Assembly (NCBI GenBank): GCA_012934845.2
Contig: WNNJ02001679.1
Coordinates: forward strand, 62,001 to 126,000
From: Pomphorhynchus laevis
Taxonomy: Eukaryota > Acanthocephala > Palaeacanthocephala > Echinorhynchida > Pomphorhynchidae
Length of the DNA stretch: 64,000 bases
Reading direction: 5' to 3'
Shown piece after piece: positions 24,850 to 34,799 of the stretch. The notes beneath the pieces were generated by a model. That model was not told the DNA's origin. It saw only the letters and a program-made list of their open reading frames with translations, and did not search any database. Each line of letters opens with the position of its first letter. The first letter of the stretch is position 1. The position numbers and the translations under genes are program-made.

Positions 24850-25305
24850 GCCGCCAAATGAACTAATTGCTGAAATCAAAGCTTTTAAACACAAAATTTC
24901 ACAAGCTACATTAGCCGCGTTTGACCCTAACCTACCTCTGACAGTCGAAACAGACGCCTCATATACCTCCATAGGAGCTGTCCTAAGTCAATCGACCAGA
25001 CGATATCTTTTTTCACATACTCTACCAAAAACAACGCTGCATCAATCTAGTGTGGAAAATGAAACTCAAGAAATTATCAATGCCATCAAATACTGGAAAA
25101 ATTACCTTCTCGGTAGGCCTTGAAAATAATAGCAGACCAGAGGTTTGTAAGTTTCATGTTCGACAGGATTCATTCTAGTAGAATAAAAAACGACAGTAGC
25201 CAGATAGCGCCTAGAGTTGGTACCTTATCAATACGAAATAGAGAACCGTACTGGAAAAGACATCAAGCCTCGGACGCGAAACCAACACAAAATTTATTGA
25301 ATTGA
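24850..25305 (+). pseudogene. Ty3/gypsy RNase H remnant
   Basis: VETDASYTSIGAVLSQ is visible in one frame at about 24945-24990, followed by altered blocks ending SFMFDRIHSSRIKNDSSQIA. The foldback element begins before the expected integrase N-terminus. Confidence 0.7.
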
Positions 25306-25746
25306 ATATTTCAATGCCTAGCTGACATCATCTTCAGCAATCTGAAATGAAGGCAAATAAGTGTACACGTCAGCATAAATAGGAAGAAAAAAGTCAAAAC
25401 AAGGAAAACCAGCGCTAATCTCGTCAATTTGCTATGTAATACCTCCCAACACGAGATGATATCCATCATTCTTATTTAACTTCGGCTTGAGATCGCGGAT
25501 GAACAGTGATCTTAAGCCGATCTCATCCGCGATCTCAAGCCGAAGTTAAATCAGAATGATGGATATCATCTCATGTTGGGAGGTATTACATAGCAAATTG
25601 ACGAGATTAGCGCTGGTTTTCCTTGTTTTGACTTTTTTCTTCCTTTTTATGTTGACGTGTACACTTTTTTGCCTTCATTTCAGATTGCTGAAGATGATGC
25701 CAGCTAGGCATCGAAATATTCAATTCAATAAATTTTGCGTTGGTTT
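25279..25746. mobile_element. Foldback element, near-perfect 224-nt inverted repeat
   Basis: Arms 25279-25502 and 25523-25746 are complementary with few mismatches around a 20-nt loop. The ends read AAACCAACACAAAATTTATT and its complement. It contains no ORF related to a transposase. It replaces the integrase zinc-binding region of the surrounding gypsy copy. I could not establish a target-site duplication. Confidence 0.85.
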
Positions 25747-25754
25747 TTTGTCAT

Positions 25755-26165
25755 CTTTCTTCTAATTTAAAAGTCCTTTATTCTGTCACGAAAAATCGGT
25801 ATTTGATCTGTGTCATCGATGAGTATTCTCGGTTTCCTTTCGCCGTTCCGTGTGTAGACTGTTCTACATCATCAGTAATATCTGCCTTGCTCCAAAACTT
25901 CAGTATTTTTGGGTTCCCGATATTAACGTCTCTGCGATCCTTATTATGTACTAGCACTGGAGAGACGCCTCACGATCTTTTACTTCGCTACTCAAGAAAT
26001 TCTAAAAATTCACTTATTCTACCACAGTGGATCAAACACGACAGGGCCTTCTTACTCGAGGATGATCGAGCACTAACATCTAAAAATTCATTTCGCCAAG
26101 TAGCCACTACGCTGTTGTACGAGACGAATATGGAAAAAAGTCGGCCGTATCCGTTCGTCAATTAG
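25755..26165 (+). pseudogene. Ty3/gypsy integrase core remnant
   Basis: VIDEYSRFPFAVPC and SLRSLLCTSTGETPHDLLLR match blocks at 52975-53010 and 53310-53350 of the intact element, but the section with the second catalytic Asp and Glu has been deleted between them. Confidence 0.8.
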
Positions 26166-26638
26166 CGAGAATACCACAGACTGACACAGTAACAGACGAT
26201 GATGCAGTTATCAGTCAAGAGTCTGAGTATGCGTCCAACTCACCATCGAGTTATCGAGACTATGAAACGTCACAAGTCGCGCAATCAGACAATCATGTCT
26301 CACACGAATAACTATTATACAAATATTGTCACGAATCAGTTTCAACACGATCTAAACACCAACAACATCCTGCGCTGACGTTAGTACCTGTCGAGGAGAA
26401 AAGCGAAGAGTCGGCGCCATTTCTTCATGTTGTTGCACAGCGTCAAGAAAGTATCTCTCACTGCAATTCACAACAGCCCCCACCAGCATTTGATCAAACT
26501 TTTTAAACTTCACCTGAAAAATGTGTAGATCTATACACGAACACTCTGAGCTACGAAGAGAAAACACCTGATTTCACAAATTCGTTTGTCTCTGTAACAT
26601 CATGTAGCGGACCTCCGAGTTCTTTACAATCAACTGAC

Positions 26639-27226
26639 TTGCGACTTAAATCTACAAATTCTTACTCCAATTCAGTCTCCCTATATAACTCATTAACTGC
26701 CCCTATTCGCCGGACTTATGATAGATCACAGTGTCTAATCATAGCTAATATAAGGGAATCATCGGCTACTAACAACCATTTACGTGTACAGCATGACGTC
26801 AAAGCTGTACAATCCTTCTTCTCTGAGCTATTACACACCTGTTCCTTTACTGAGCTGCAGCAATTCAGAGTTCTCCACCTTTGTAGACTGGGGAAAATAA
26901 TATCAGATAACAGTTCACGCCTTCTAAAGGTCATATTAGCAACGCCCGATATGTGTACATTAGCTTTAAAATACGGTTATCATCTTGCAGGTACTGGATT
27001 GATCCTTCGCAGAGATCTTTCGATCGAGGACAGAACTCGACTGAAACAAGCAAAGAGCGAACTTAGTAACAGAGTAGCTAACGGTGAAAGTAACCTCACC
27101 GTCATAAATTTTCGTGTAGTGCGACGCAGGACTTCAACTCGTTTCTGGATTCGTTCCATTGGCAACGGTGGAAACATCGGGGAGCTGCGAAGTCTTTGTG
27201 TCGCAACTAAACTACCCAAGAAGTGA
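26639..27226 (+). CDS. LINE ORF1 RNA-binding protein
   Basis: 195 residues open in one frame. The region RSQCLIIANIRESSATNN, then LGKIISDNSSRLLKVILATP and RTRLKQAKSELSNRVANGES is the RRM-like ORF1 domain of CR1-type LINEs, with conserved I/VxNIxES, R-LLKVxL and ExxL blocks. Sequence open upstream to about 26560 (Ser/Pro-rich) probably belongs to the same protein. It overlaps the start of ORF2 by four bases. Confidence 0.72.
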   Translation: MRLKSTNSYSNSVSLYNSLTAPIRRTYDRSQCLIIANIRESSATNNHLRVQHDVKAVQSFFSELLHTCSFTELQQFRVLHLCRLGKIISDNSSRLLKVILATPDMCTLALKYGYHLAGTGLILRRDLSIEDRTRLKQAKSELSNRVANGESNLTVINFRVVRRRTSTRFWIRSIGNGGNIGELRSLCVATKLPKK

Positions 27227-28343
27227 CAGTAAATGTCGATAAGAGATACGAGTATTCCAACCCAGTACACTCCACACATGCCTCCCGGGTCTTATATTCG
27301 AATGTCTTAAGTCTCATCAATAAAATGGACGAAGTTCTCATTTTGGTTAACAGCACCTCATTTGAAATACTTGTTTTTACAGAATCGTGGTTAAAACCAC
27401 ACATCATAGATTCAAAAATTTCCATCGATGGGTACGCCATAGTCCGAGCAGATCGGAAAATTTGCCGTGGTGGCGGAGTGATCATATATACTAGAGAAGT
27501 TCTTACAACTCGTGTTATGTCAGTTGAGTGCGATGAATCAAGTCTTTGTGAATACGCTTGGGTTTCTGTAACATACCATAAAACATATTTTTCTCTCTAG
27601 GTGTATTCTATCGCCCCCCCCCATTCGCTCCAACCAGGTCGATTATATCCTCAATAACTGAAAATGCATTTAAGGGTCAAAAAGTTATTTTATTAGGAGA
27701 CTTTAACATGCCGCGAATTGATTGGATAGATTACGTTCCTCTTCCTGGATGTGATCCCGAATCATTACTGCTTTTAAACACGATAAATGATCTACATTTA
27801 GTCCAACATATTCACAAGGATACTCGTCACAGGGGTACTAACTCCTCAATTCTTGACCTATGCTTTTCGAGTGAAACGTATCTGGTAAAAAACGTCAAAT
27901 ACGGACCTCCGCTAGGATCAAGCGATCACTCGACCATCTCAATAGAATTTAACGCACGCGGACCATATGTCGAAACGGTTAAAACGTCGAATCCTTTTAA
28001 GATCGACTATGATGTCGTGCGCAGTATAATTTCCTGTATGTATTGGCCCGACCCATCGAAAGCAGGCATTCAAGAAGCTTGGGATCACTTTAAGACCACA
28101 TTACATTGTGTTCTCGACTATTTTGCTCCGATACGTCAGAATCGTACACGAAAACTACATCCGAAATGGTTAGATGCGGAATTGCTTGCTCTAATCAAAC
28201 ACCGTGATAGATGTTTCCATGCGTACAAAAAAGGGGAACTTTCTTTTGAACACTACCGTCATTGCAGGAATACGGTTTCTATTCTGAAAAAAAAAACAGA
28301 AAAAACGCAGTTTCATCTCAAATATATGCCGCTCCACTCATAA
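27223..28343 (+). pseudogene. LINE ORF2 endonuclease domain, frameshifted
   Basis: 27223-27600 has VLSLINKMDEVL, FTESWLKPHI and RGGGVIIYTR of AP-type endonuclease. After a frameshift near 27600, the other motifs follow: GDFNMPRIDW at about 27700, then LDLCFSS and GSSDHSTISIEF. The catalytic GDFN and SDH motifs are intact. The poly-C run at about 27615 is near the frameshift. Confidence 0.82.
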
Positions 28344-28353
28344 CAATCCTTGG

Positions 28354-29484
28354 GTGGCTTTCAAAAGCATACTTCCACGTCCTATACACTCGACAGATTG
28401 TTTATACCTAGTGGCCGACAATGGGTCAATCTTGACTTCTCCAACTGATGTAGCTGCCCATTTTATAAACTATTTCGCTATCAAAGAAGATGGAGTGTCG
28501 ATCCCCGATGGTATAATCCAAACTAAACACAATGTACTTATACCTAGAGTAGTCATATCTAACATTGAATTTAGCGATGAAGAGGTACTGCACGAGCTAC
28601 TTAAATTACCCCGCAACGCCGCGTCAGGTCCTGACCATATACCTCAAATACTCTTAAAGGAAATGGCCCATGCAATATACGTTCCTTTAGCTTCTATTTT
28701 AAAAGTTCACTGAACACAGGTTATATAACATCTGATCGGACTAAGGCTATTGTACGTCCAATTTTCAAGAAAGGGGATAAATCCCAGGATTCCAACTACC
28801 GTCCCATCAGTCTCACATCTGTAGCTTGTAAGGTATTAGAAAAATTGATTCTTCGTCACCTTAGCGCTTTCGTTGAAGCTAACAATCGCCTCAGCCCCAG
28901 TCAGCATGGATTTAGGCCAAATCGCTCAACGATAACGAACCTTGTAAAAGTGAGAGCAAGCTGGGTGGATTCGATGAGGAGTGGTTCCAAAGTAGATGTG
29001 ATATTTATAGATTATCGAAAGCATTCGATAGAGTTATTCCCAATTTGCTAGTAAACAAATTATCTAATATTGGAGTACGGGGCTTTGTTACGCTGGATTC
29101 AATCATTCGTAAGCAACCGCTCGTATGCAGTACGCATATGCCAGTATCTTTCTGATTACTCAATGATGACGGCATGCGTTCCGCAGGGATCGGCCATTAG
29201 TCCAACTTTCTTTAATATATATGTAAATGATATTACAAACAACTTAACGTCGGAATGTGTTACCTACGCAGATGATATTAAGGTTTGGAGGCGAATCATT
29301 GATGATTCCGATGTTAGCGCTCTTCAAAAAAAACCTGGATTTCATAAATAAATGGTGTATATCCAATGGGCTGATGATGATTGCGACTAAATGTAGACAT
29401 ATGCGGATCGGCTCTCCAGACATTTGTTGCCCTTATAAAATTGGAAACATGTCGATTGATTCTACAGATAAAGATATGATATAA
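28354..29484 (+). pseudogene. LINE ORF2 reverse transcriptase, frameshifted
   Basis: SGPDHIPQILLKEMA, then IVRPIFKKGDKSQDSNYRPI, LSPSQHGFRPNRSTITNL, VDVIFIDYRK (motif A, frame broken just after), CVPQGSAISPTFFNIYVNDI (motif B) and TYADDIKVW (motif C). At least four frame changes, so inactive. Confidence 0.85.
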
Positions 29485-29526
29485 TAGATGATAATAATAG
29501 ATGTCATATTATTATGACACATCCTA

Positions 29527-30790
29527 TTCCCAAAAAAAAATTTTGCATCATCATGTGGTGATTATAGGCCAATAAGCTTAACCTCTTCTCTGTGCAAAGT
29601 TCTCGAACGCGCCATCAGCACTAGAGTCTACGATCATCTTGTCTCCCTTGGTATACTATCGTCCGCTCAACATGGTTTTCGTCACTCTCGTTCTTGTCTG
29701 ACGAACTTGCTTACCGCGCGCGAAACTTGGACCCAGTCGTTAAGTTTTGGTAGCTCACTCGATATAATCTTTATTGATTTTTCGAAAGCCTTCGATCGCG
29801 TCCCTCATGATGGGATGATTAGGTTGTTAGCACACTACGGAGTATCCTCCATGTTATGCAATTGGATTCGTGATTTTTTGGACGGGAGATCATTTCAGGT
29901 GAGGGTTGGCAATAGCATGTCTTCTACTAGGTTAGTTAAATCCGGAGTTCCGCAAGGTACAGTCCTTGGTCCCTTGCTTTTTATTATATTTCTCAATGAT
30001 CTTCTGTTACGCATAAACAGTCCCTGCCTGGCATTCGCAGACGATGTGAAAGTGTGGTGCGATAGCATCTCAGATCCTGATGGCCGGCATCTACAACATG
30101 ATCTCCAGACAATCTACGACTGGAGCAGTGCTACCGGTATGACCATAAATGTAGATAAGTGCGTTCATATGAAACTCGGAAAATGTAAATCTGATCATGA
30201 ATTCTATGTAGGATGTTATAAGCTTCACAACATTTCTGTTCATAGAGACCTAGGGATTATTTTGAATAACGACCTTAAAACACGACCGAATACCGATTAT
30301 ATCTACGGTAAAGCCATGAAGGCCTTGTATTGTATTAAGAACACATTTAGTAACCTGCATCCAAAATTATTTAAGCATCTCTACTGTGCGTTAGTCCGTC
30401 CGCATGTGGAATACTGCATCGCATCAACTTTTCCATCCACCAAGGCTGAGATGAAAAAGACCGAGGCGTTCCCATCCAATTCGATAAAATTGAGAAATTC
30501 GCGTCGCAGAGGTCACTCCCTTACGTTATTTAAATTCCCCCATGGCAAAATAAGGAGTGTGAGTAGGCTTTCCCACCGCGCATTGAATGTTTGGAATTCG
30601 CTGCCTGAAGACGTCGTCAATGCTACTAGCAATAGACACTTCAAGAAGATGCTGCTGAAGTGGATTGTGAACTCTAATTTGGATTCGTGGATGTATTTTA
30701 ATTGATATTTTAAAATGTAATTTGTGAACAGTTGAAACAGCCATTTGCGGCTAGTAACTTGTACACTATAATAATAATAATGTGAAAACT
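29527..30790 (+). mobile_element. CR1/jockey-like LINE, 5'-truncated
   Basis: Begins inside RT motif 1 (DYRPISLTSSLCKVLERA) and runs through the end of ORF2 at 30705, followed by about 80 nt of tail with ATAATAATAA. It is a separate insertion from the preceding LINE, since the RT starts again. Confidence 0.85.
29707..30705 (+). CDS. LINE reverse transcriptase, C-terminal 332 residues open
   Basis: Uninterrupted frame carrying IIFIDFSKAFDRVPH (motif A), SGVPQGTVLGPLLFIIFLND (motif B), LAFADDVKVW (motif C) and the C-terminal HGKIRSVSRLSHRALNVWNS LPEDVV block. Catalytic aspartates are all present. Sequence from 29545 to 29706 is open in the same frame and holds the RT fingers. Confidence 0.85.
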   Translation: MLTARETWTQSLSFGSSLDIIFIDFSKAFDRVPHDGMIRLLAHYGVSSMLCNWIRDFLDGRSFQVRVGNSMSSTRLVKSGVPQGTVLGPLLFIIFLNDLLLRINSPCLAFADDVKVWCDSISDPDGRHLQHDLQTIYDWSSATGMTINVDKCVHMKLGKCKSDHEFYVGCYKLHNISVHRDLGIILNNDLKTRPNTDYIYGKAMKALYCIKNTFSNLHPKLFKHLYCALVRPHVEYCIASTFPSTKAEMKKTEAFPSNSIKLRNSRRRGHSLTLFKFPHGKIRSVSRLSHRALNVWNSLPEDVVNATSNRHFKKMLLKWIVNSNLDSWMYFN

Positions 30791-30869
30791 GATTTATTGA
30801 GAAATTTACAATGATGATTGTTACTCTCAAATGGGCCGTAATGTTTATAAATGTTTAAACAACAAGTTT

Positions 30870-32760
30870 TCTCAAGCTATTGTCGTCATCTGCCGATAGG
30901 GGTGCCGTCTTGTCGAGCGAGGACACCGGAGGCTCGCAGACACTGCACGAGCTAATCAGAAGGTACCCACTTTCTCAGGTCATTAATAAGAGGGAGTGTT
31001 GCCATTGCGAATGCCGCCATCGCCAATGGATCACCTTGCGTGAATCCCTCTTTTGAGATTAAAATCTTGTCTTGCACAGTTAATATAGGGTCTTTCTGGT
31101 AGCAGTTCTTCAGCACACGATATATGGCCGGACATACATTCTTAATGTTCGTTAATGCCAATTTGCGATTTATCGCATTGAACGCATTGCTAGCATATAT
31201 CTGCAACACACAGACATCGTTCGACAATTCAAATGAATTCCTAATAGAGTGAATAACTGATTCTGCTCCGCATCGTTGTGTAGCACACAGTTGTACGCTA
31301 CCAGCTACTTCGGCGATATCACTTGTCACCGTTGAAAGAATTGCCTTGGCTATTATTCGTCGGCATACTTCTCCCACTCCGATTGGCCGGATTCCCGGCT
31401 GTTTGTTCAACGGGACCAGACGACTTGCCGTCAATGCAACAGCGTTATGCGAACTTATTTCTTTTGAGGCCAAACGACATGCAAACTTTGCCAGAGCATC
31501 TGCCAATTGTAGAGAATCACGGCCGAATTCATTGAGCATCATACACCAATCTTTGGCATCCATACCTGAAGGTCCACAGCTTCCTTGAACAGTTTTGCTT
31601 ATAGATTGAATCATTTGCAAATCGATACATTGGAATACCTCTGAATAATGATCACATACCCCTTCCAATGGCATGCTCAGAACTAACGACCGATTAAGTT
31701 CTCCAGCCTCTGGGTGTAGAATAGTTAGCTTGTCTCGTACCGTCATATGATTTTCTAGCTTGTCATCCATTTGATGCACCCCATTTCTGATTCCATCCAA
31801 TGATAACATGCGTACCGCGCTTGTTGTTTTCCCATGTGTCATCAGTTTTATAAAATCCTTATACCACCTCTTCTCAGCATGATTATTTGTATAGTTTCTA
31901 CTTTTAACCTCCATCCTGCTCTGAATAATCGCTGCTTCACGAAACAAGTTATGATGCTCGTTGTGATGCCACATGCGCAACCTGCGTTCTAGTATCTTGC
32001 GAATCATACTGATCTTTTTACTGCCAATATCTTGTCTTATTAATTGACAAAATACTGTAGCGAGTTGAAGTGAATTGTTTTCTGAGTCGTCTGACGTCGC
32101 AGCGGATTTGAACAGATCTGCTAGCGTTGCGATAAACTGATGAGTCGCATTGCATCGGGGTAAGCGAAATAAGTTAGGTCGCCATTTGATGCATTCATCA
32201 AAAAAATTCTGTGTTTGGCTTCGATTATCGAAATGATTAATTTCATTTTCTTGACTGACAGGGATATACTGAGAGCAGCGTGGTGTATCCTTTTGCAGCA
32301 ATTGGGCTACTTCAACGTGCACTGGTATATAATCTACATCCTTCTGTATATCACGAGTGTTCTCTCCAAATGTGATTGGCTCCGCATCAGAAGTCAAAGG
32401 CATCGTCTGTGGTCCTATATGTACGCAATTGCTACATTCGGGTGCACGGCAATTCGTGCAAGGAATTCCTGTCTTCGCACATCTGCAACCTTTGCACTTT
32501 GCAGACGGACCATTGCATCCACAGCACAACCGTCGATCAAACGGTTTTCCTTTCGGCATGTGTTTTTGAGCGAGACGAACCGAAGAATGTATTAGTATAA
32601 TAAGTTGTGTGTTTAAGATTGATAAAGGAGTTTCGGTGTTCACTATATCGGCTGATCTGGCGATATCGTTAAGTATAGCCACGTACAACACGCTCTTCAA
32701 GGCCGATTAATTTAGCAATTTCTTCGATTGTATGTATTTAGGATTGTTGTATTTACTTTA
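30870..32760 (-). mobile_element. REL-type LINE with N-terminal cysteine cluster
   Basis: Minus-strand copy covering the N-terminus to just past RT motif B. About 85 nt of unrelated sequence then precede an ADD motif (about 30880). The remaining C-terminus is missing. A C-terminal piece of the same family lies at 33815-33515. Confidence 0.75.
30952..32559 (-). CDS. REL-type LINE ORF: Cys-rich cluster plus reverse transcriptase
   Basis: I take ATG at 32559 (MPKGKPFDRR) because the 47 upstream in-frame residues lack family features. Residues 10-45 form a cysteine cluster (CCGC..., CKGCRCAKTGIPC, CTNC, CSNC). A helical region follows, then GPSGMDAKDW, SRLVPLNKQPGIRPIGVGE, the motif A region as IYASNAFNAIN and motif B as TQGDPLAMAAFAMAT. 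The family normally has VDAxNAFN at motif A, so the first catalytic Asp is Tyr here. The stop at 30952 truncates before motif C. Long open frame, but catalytically dead by inference. Confidence 0.72.
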   Translation of the reverse strand: MPKGKPFDRRLCCGCNGPSAKCKGCRCAKTGIPCTNCRAPECSNCVHIGPQTMPLTSDAEPITFGENTRDIQKDVDYIPVHVEVAQLLQKDTPRCSQYIPVSQENEINHFDNRSQTQNFFDECIKWRPNLFRLPRCNATHQFIATLADLFKSAATSDDSENNSLQLATVFCQLIRQDIGSKKISMIRKILERRLRMWHHNEHHNLFREAAIIQSRMEVKSRNYTNNHAEKRWYKDFIKLMTHGKTTSAVRMLSLDGIRNGVHQMDDKLENHMTVRDKLTILHPEAGELNRSLVLSMPLEGVCDHYSEVFQCIDLQMIQSISKTVQGSCGPSGMDAKDWCMMLNEFGRDSLQLADALAKFACRLASKEISSHNAVALTASRLVPLNKQPGIRPIGVGEVCRRIIAKAILSTVTSDIAEVAGSVQLCATQRCGAESVIHSIRNSFELSNDVCVLQIYASNAFNAINRKLALTNIKNVCPAIYRVLKNCYQKDPILTVQDKILISKEGFTQGDPLAMAAFAMATLPLINDLRKWVPSD

Positions 32761-32869
32761 GATTGTATTGTATGTGCGCTCACGTAAATAAAGTTTCGGC
32801 CAATTGCCGTCGTACTATTGGCATCATTAGACGATCTTTTGGATCACTAGAGGTATGTAGCTTCAGAAT

Positions 32870-33320
32870 AATATACATGCCCTAATCGAATCTCGCATGT
32901 TATACGCATCTCCCGCAGCGTATCCACTTCCGCGCAAGAACATTGTGGCTTACGAATCAATTCTCCGGTCGGCTACTCGTCTTGTCCCCGCTGTCAAAGA
33001 CCTGCCGTTTGACCAGAAGTTAGAAATTCTAGGTGTTTCAACGGTTAGTGAAAGTTTGGTATAAGCTGATCTTATGCTGGTATGTAGGGCAATTTTATCG
33101 CCCACTCATCCCCTCAACTTCATGTTTTGCCTACGCAACTCCGAGCAATTACGTGGACATCGACTAACGCTCAAACATCGTAGAAAAGTCCATCGACACT
33201 ATCAGGATATTAGAGATCGAGTAATAAACAGTTGGACCAGGCTCCCGTCATCTGCAATTGAATGCCGGTACATCCTAAAATTTCGGCGTGCGTTGAACAG
33301 TGACTCGCTCTCATAGGAAG
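32870..33320 (+). pseudogene. CR1/jockey-like LINE 3' end fragment
   Basis: In one frame with one stop: ATRLVPAVKDLPFDQKLEIL, then GHRLTLKHRRKVHRHYQDIR and DRVINSWTRLPSSAIE, ending at 33316. This matches the ORF2 C-terminus of the LINE at 29707-30705 (RVxNxWNxLP). 5'-truncated. Confidence 0.78.
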
Positions 33321-33514
33321 TCGAACCTGATTTGGATTTTTTTGTTTTACTGACATTGTACTTTTTTACATTGAGATCCAGTCAAACGAGCCACCGCTCA
33401 TCGGCTGTTGTATACACCTTTTTTAATTATTATTCAAATATTTTTACACATTAAAGGTTACCCGCTAATGGGTCAATTCAGTTCCATATGAATAAAAAAA
33501 TCATGATTGTAATG

Positions 33515-33815
33515 TGAGAGAACCGGGTGAAATCTAGTAGATCGCGGAGCCCGAAGACTCGCGGATGCTGCACGCACTATCGTGAAGTTGATTTTTCTTC
33601 TCAGTTTGGTTATCACCTCGTGGTAATTAAGAGGATTCCCATGAGCTATCTTGCTTGCGATCGTTTTCAGAACAATGTTTGCCTTGTTGCCAATGCCCCC
33701 GGATGTAGAGAATACTAGAGGGATGAAACCACTATGTTCAACATTAGTTATACGTTCTTCGTATTTGGCAATTTTCCGTGCCTCATTGTAATCGAAAGCA
33801 GATACAGGGATTCTG
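33515..33815 (-). pseudogene. REL-type LINE extreme C-terminus
   Basis: Open minus-strand frame: AKYEERITNVEHSGFIPLVF, STSGGIGNKANIVLKTIASK and RRKINFTIVRAAS. The same order (YxxRIxxVExxxFxPLVxSTxGGM...R) is seen at 63740-63920. Only the last hundred residues survive. Confidence 0.72.
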
Positions 33816-34027
33816 TTTTGGTAAGATTGAGCATGTTTTGGTAAGATTGAGCATTGTGCTGTTGTATACTAATAATAAATAACTTAATACATTATTAGTT
33901 CATACACTTATATGTAATATTCACATGTGATAAATAATTTGTGGAAGAGGGTAGTGTTCAAATGTTAAGTAACACAAACGTCGCAGCATTGTGTCAACAT
34001 TGTGGTAAGGCAGTATATTTACTTGTC

Positions 34028-34261
34028 TTTGTTACGCCGTCGCGAGGAAAACGGCGAAACATCACTCGCCATCCGAAACATAGACGGAAATTTTCAAGTT
34101 GTCCACACCCGTCCAAAAATTCGATAGCGCTTCATCTCTCCTACGTGTCTTCTCCACTAGACTCTTTCGCCATAGCACACGGTTTCCGCCTCAGACTTCT
34201 CAACACTAGATCTATTCTAAATAAATCCGATCTTATCCTCAACCTATTCACCAAGCAATCC
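34028..34261 (+). mobile_element. L2-like LINE ORF1/ORF2 junction fragment, head-to-head with next
   Basis: Nearly the same sequence as 43316-43550 of the L2-like element: CGCCGTCGCGAGGAAAACGG through to CACCAAGCAATCC. It contains the end of ORF1 and the start of ORF2 (RLLNTRSILNKSDLILNLFT). At 34261/34262 it abuts an opposite-strand fragment of the same family. Confidence 0.82.
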
Positions 34262-34790
34262 TCGTGTGAACGGAGGAGGTGTTTGAATGTGATAAAGGAG
34301 GGGGCGCGGCGGACGTCGAGAGGGAGTTGATTCCAGGCGAGTGAGGCGGCGACGAGGAAGGATCGGAGACCGTAGTTGTTGGAGTAATTAGGAACGTGGA
34401 GTAAGAGGGTATGACAGGAACGAAGCGATAGCGAGGTGGGTCGAGTATCGTCTAAGAAAGGAAGGTTGATGAACGATGGGGAGCCGACAGCGATTAGACG
34501 AAAAGTAACGAGAAGAAGGCGGAGTTTGATGCGGATGTGGATGGTGGGCCAAGGAGAGTTGGGCAAAATATGTGGATGTGTGGTCGAAGCGACGGAGACG
34601 AAAGAGCACTCGAACGGCGGTGTTGATTATTCGTTGTAAGGGTAGGATGATGGATTTTGGATAATTGGCGAAAAGGCTGATGCAGTAATCGATTTTAGGG
34701 AAAAGAAGCGATGAAAGAAGAGACATACAAGAACGGAAGTCGATGAGGGAGCGGATACGGCGGATGTTACGGAGAATTAAGTAAATATTG
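34262..34790 (-). mobile_element. L2-like LINE RT C-terminal fragment, opposite strand
   Basis: Minus strand encodes SLLSSLLFPKIDYCISLFAN, then LQRIINTAVRVLFRLRRFDH, LRSCHTLLLHVPNYSNNYGL and LPLDVRRAPSFITFKHLLRS. The element's conserved 3' tail is absent because the fragment is cut at 34262. Confidence 0.85.
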
Positions 34791-34799
34791 TAAACAAGC

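Larger units (their letters stand above)
23641..26310 (+). mobile_element. Ty3/gypsy retrotransposon, decayed copy
   Basis: In order on the plus strand: protease site LVDTGSTDNFID (about 23700), RT (24094-24621, then 24618-24830), RNase H (24900-25130) and integrase core (25755-26165). Each is in a different frame with stops. The integrase zinc-binding part is missing and a 468-bp foldback element (25279-25746) occupies that place. LTRs were not found. It belongs to the same family as the intact element at 50055-53912 by near-identical motif order. Confidence 0.88.
26340..29490 (+). mobile_element. CR1/jockey-like LINE, ORF1 and broken ORF2
   Basis: Almost full-length coding order: ORF1 RNA-binding protein (26640-27226), AP endonuclease (27223-28000), linker, and reverse transcriptase (28700-29350). 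ORF2 has several frameshifts. It ends about 29485 without a recognisable 3' tail; a second truncated LINE starts at about 29527. Confidence 0.85.

Noticed and set aside
32215-32600. Three overlapping plus-strand frames of 70-126 residues
   Set aside because: They are antisense to the Cys-rich LINE frame.
34436-34639. Plus-strand frame of 67 residues rich in Arg and Gly
   Set aside because: Complement of the L2-like LINE C-terminus.
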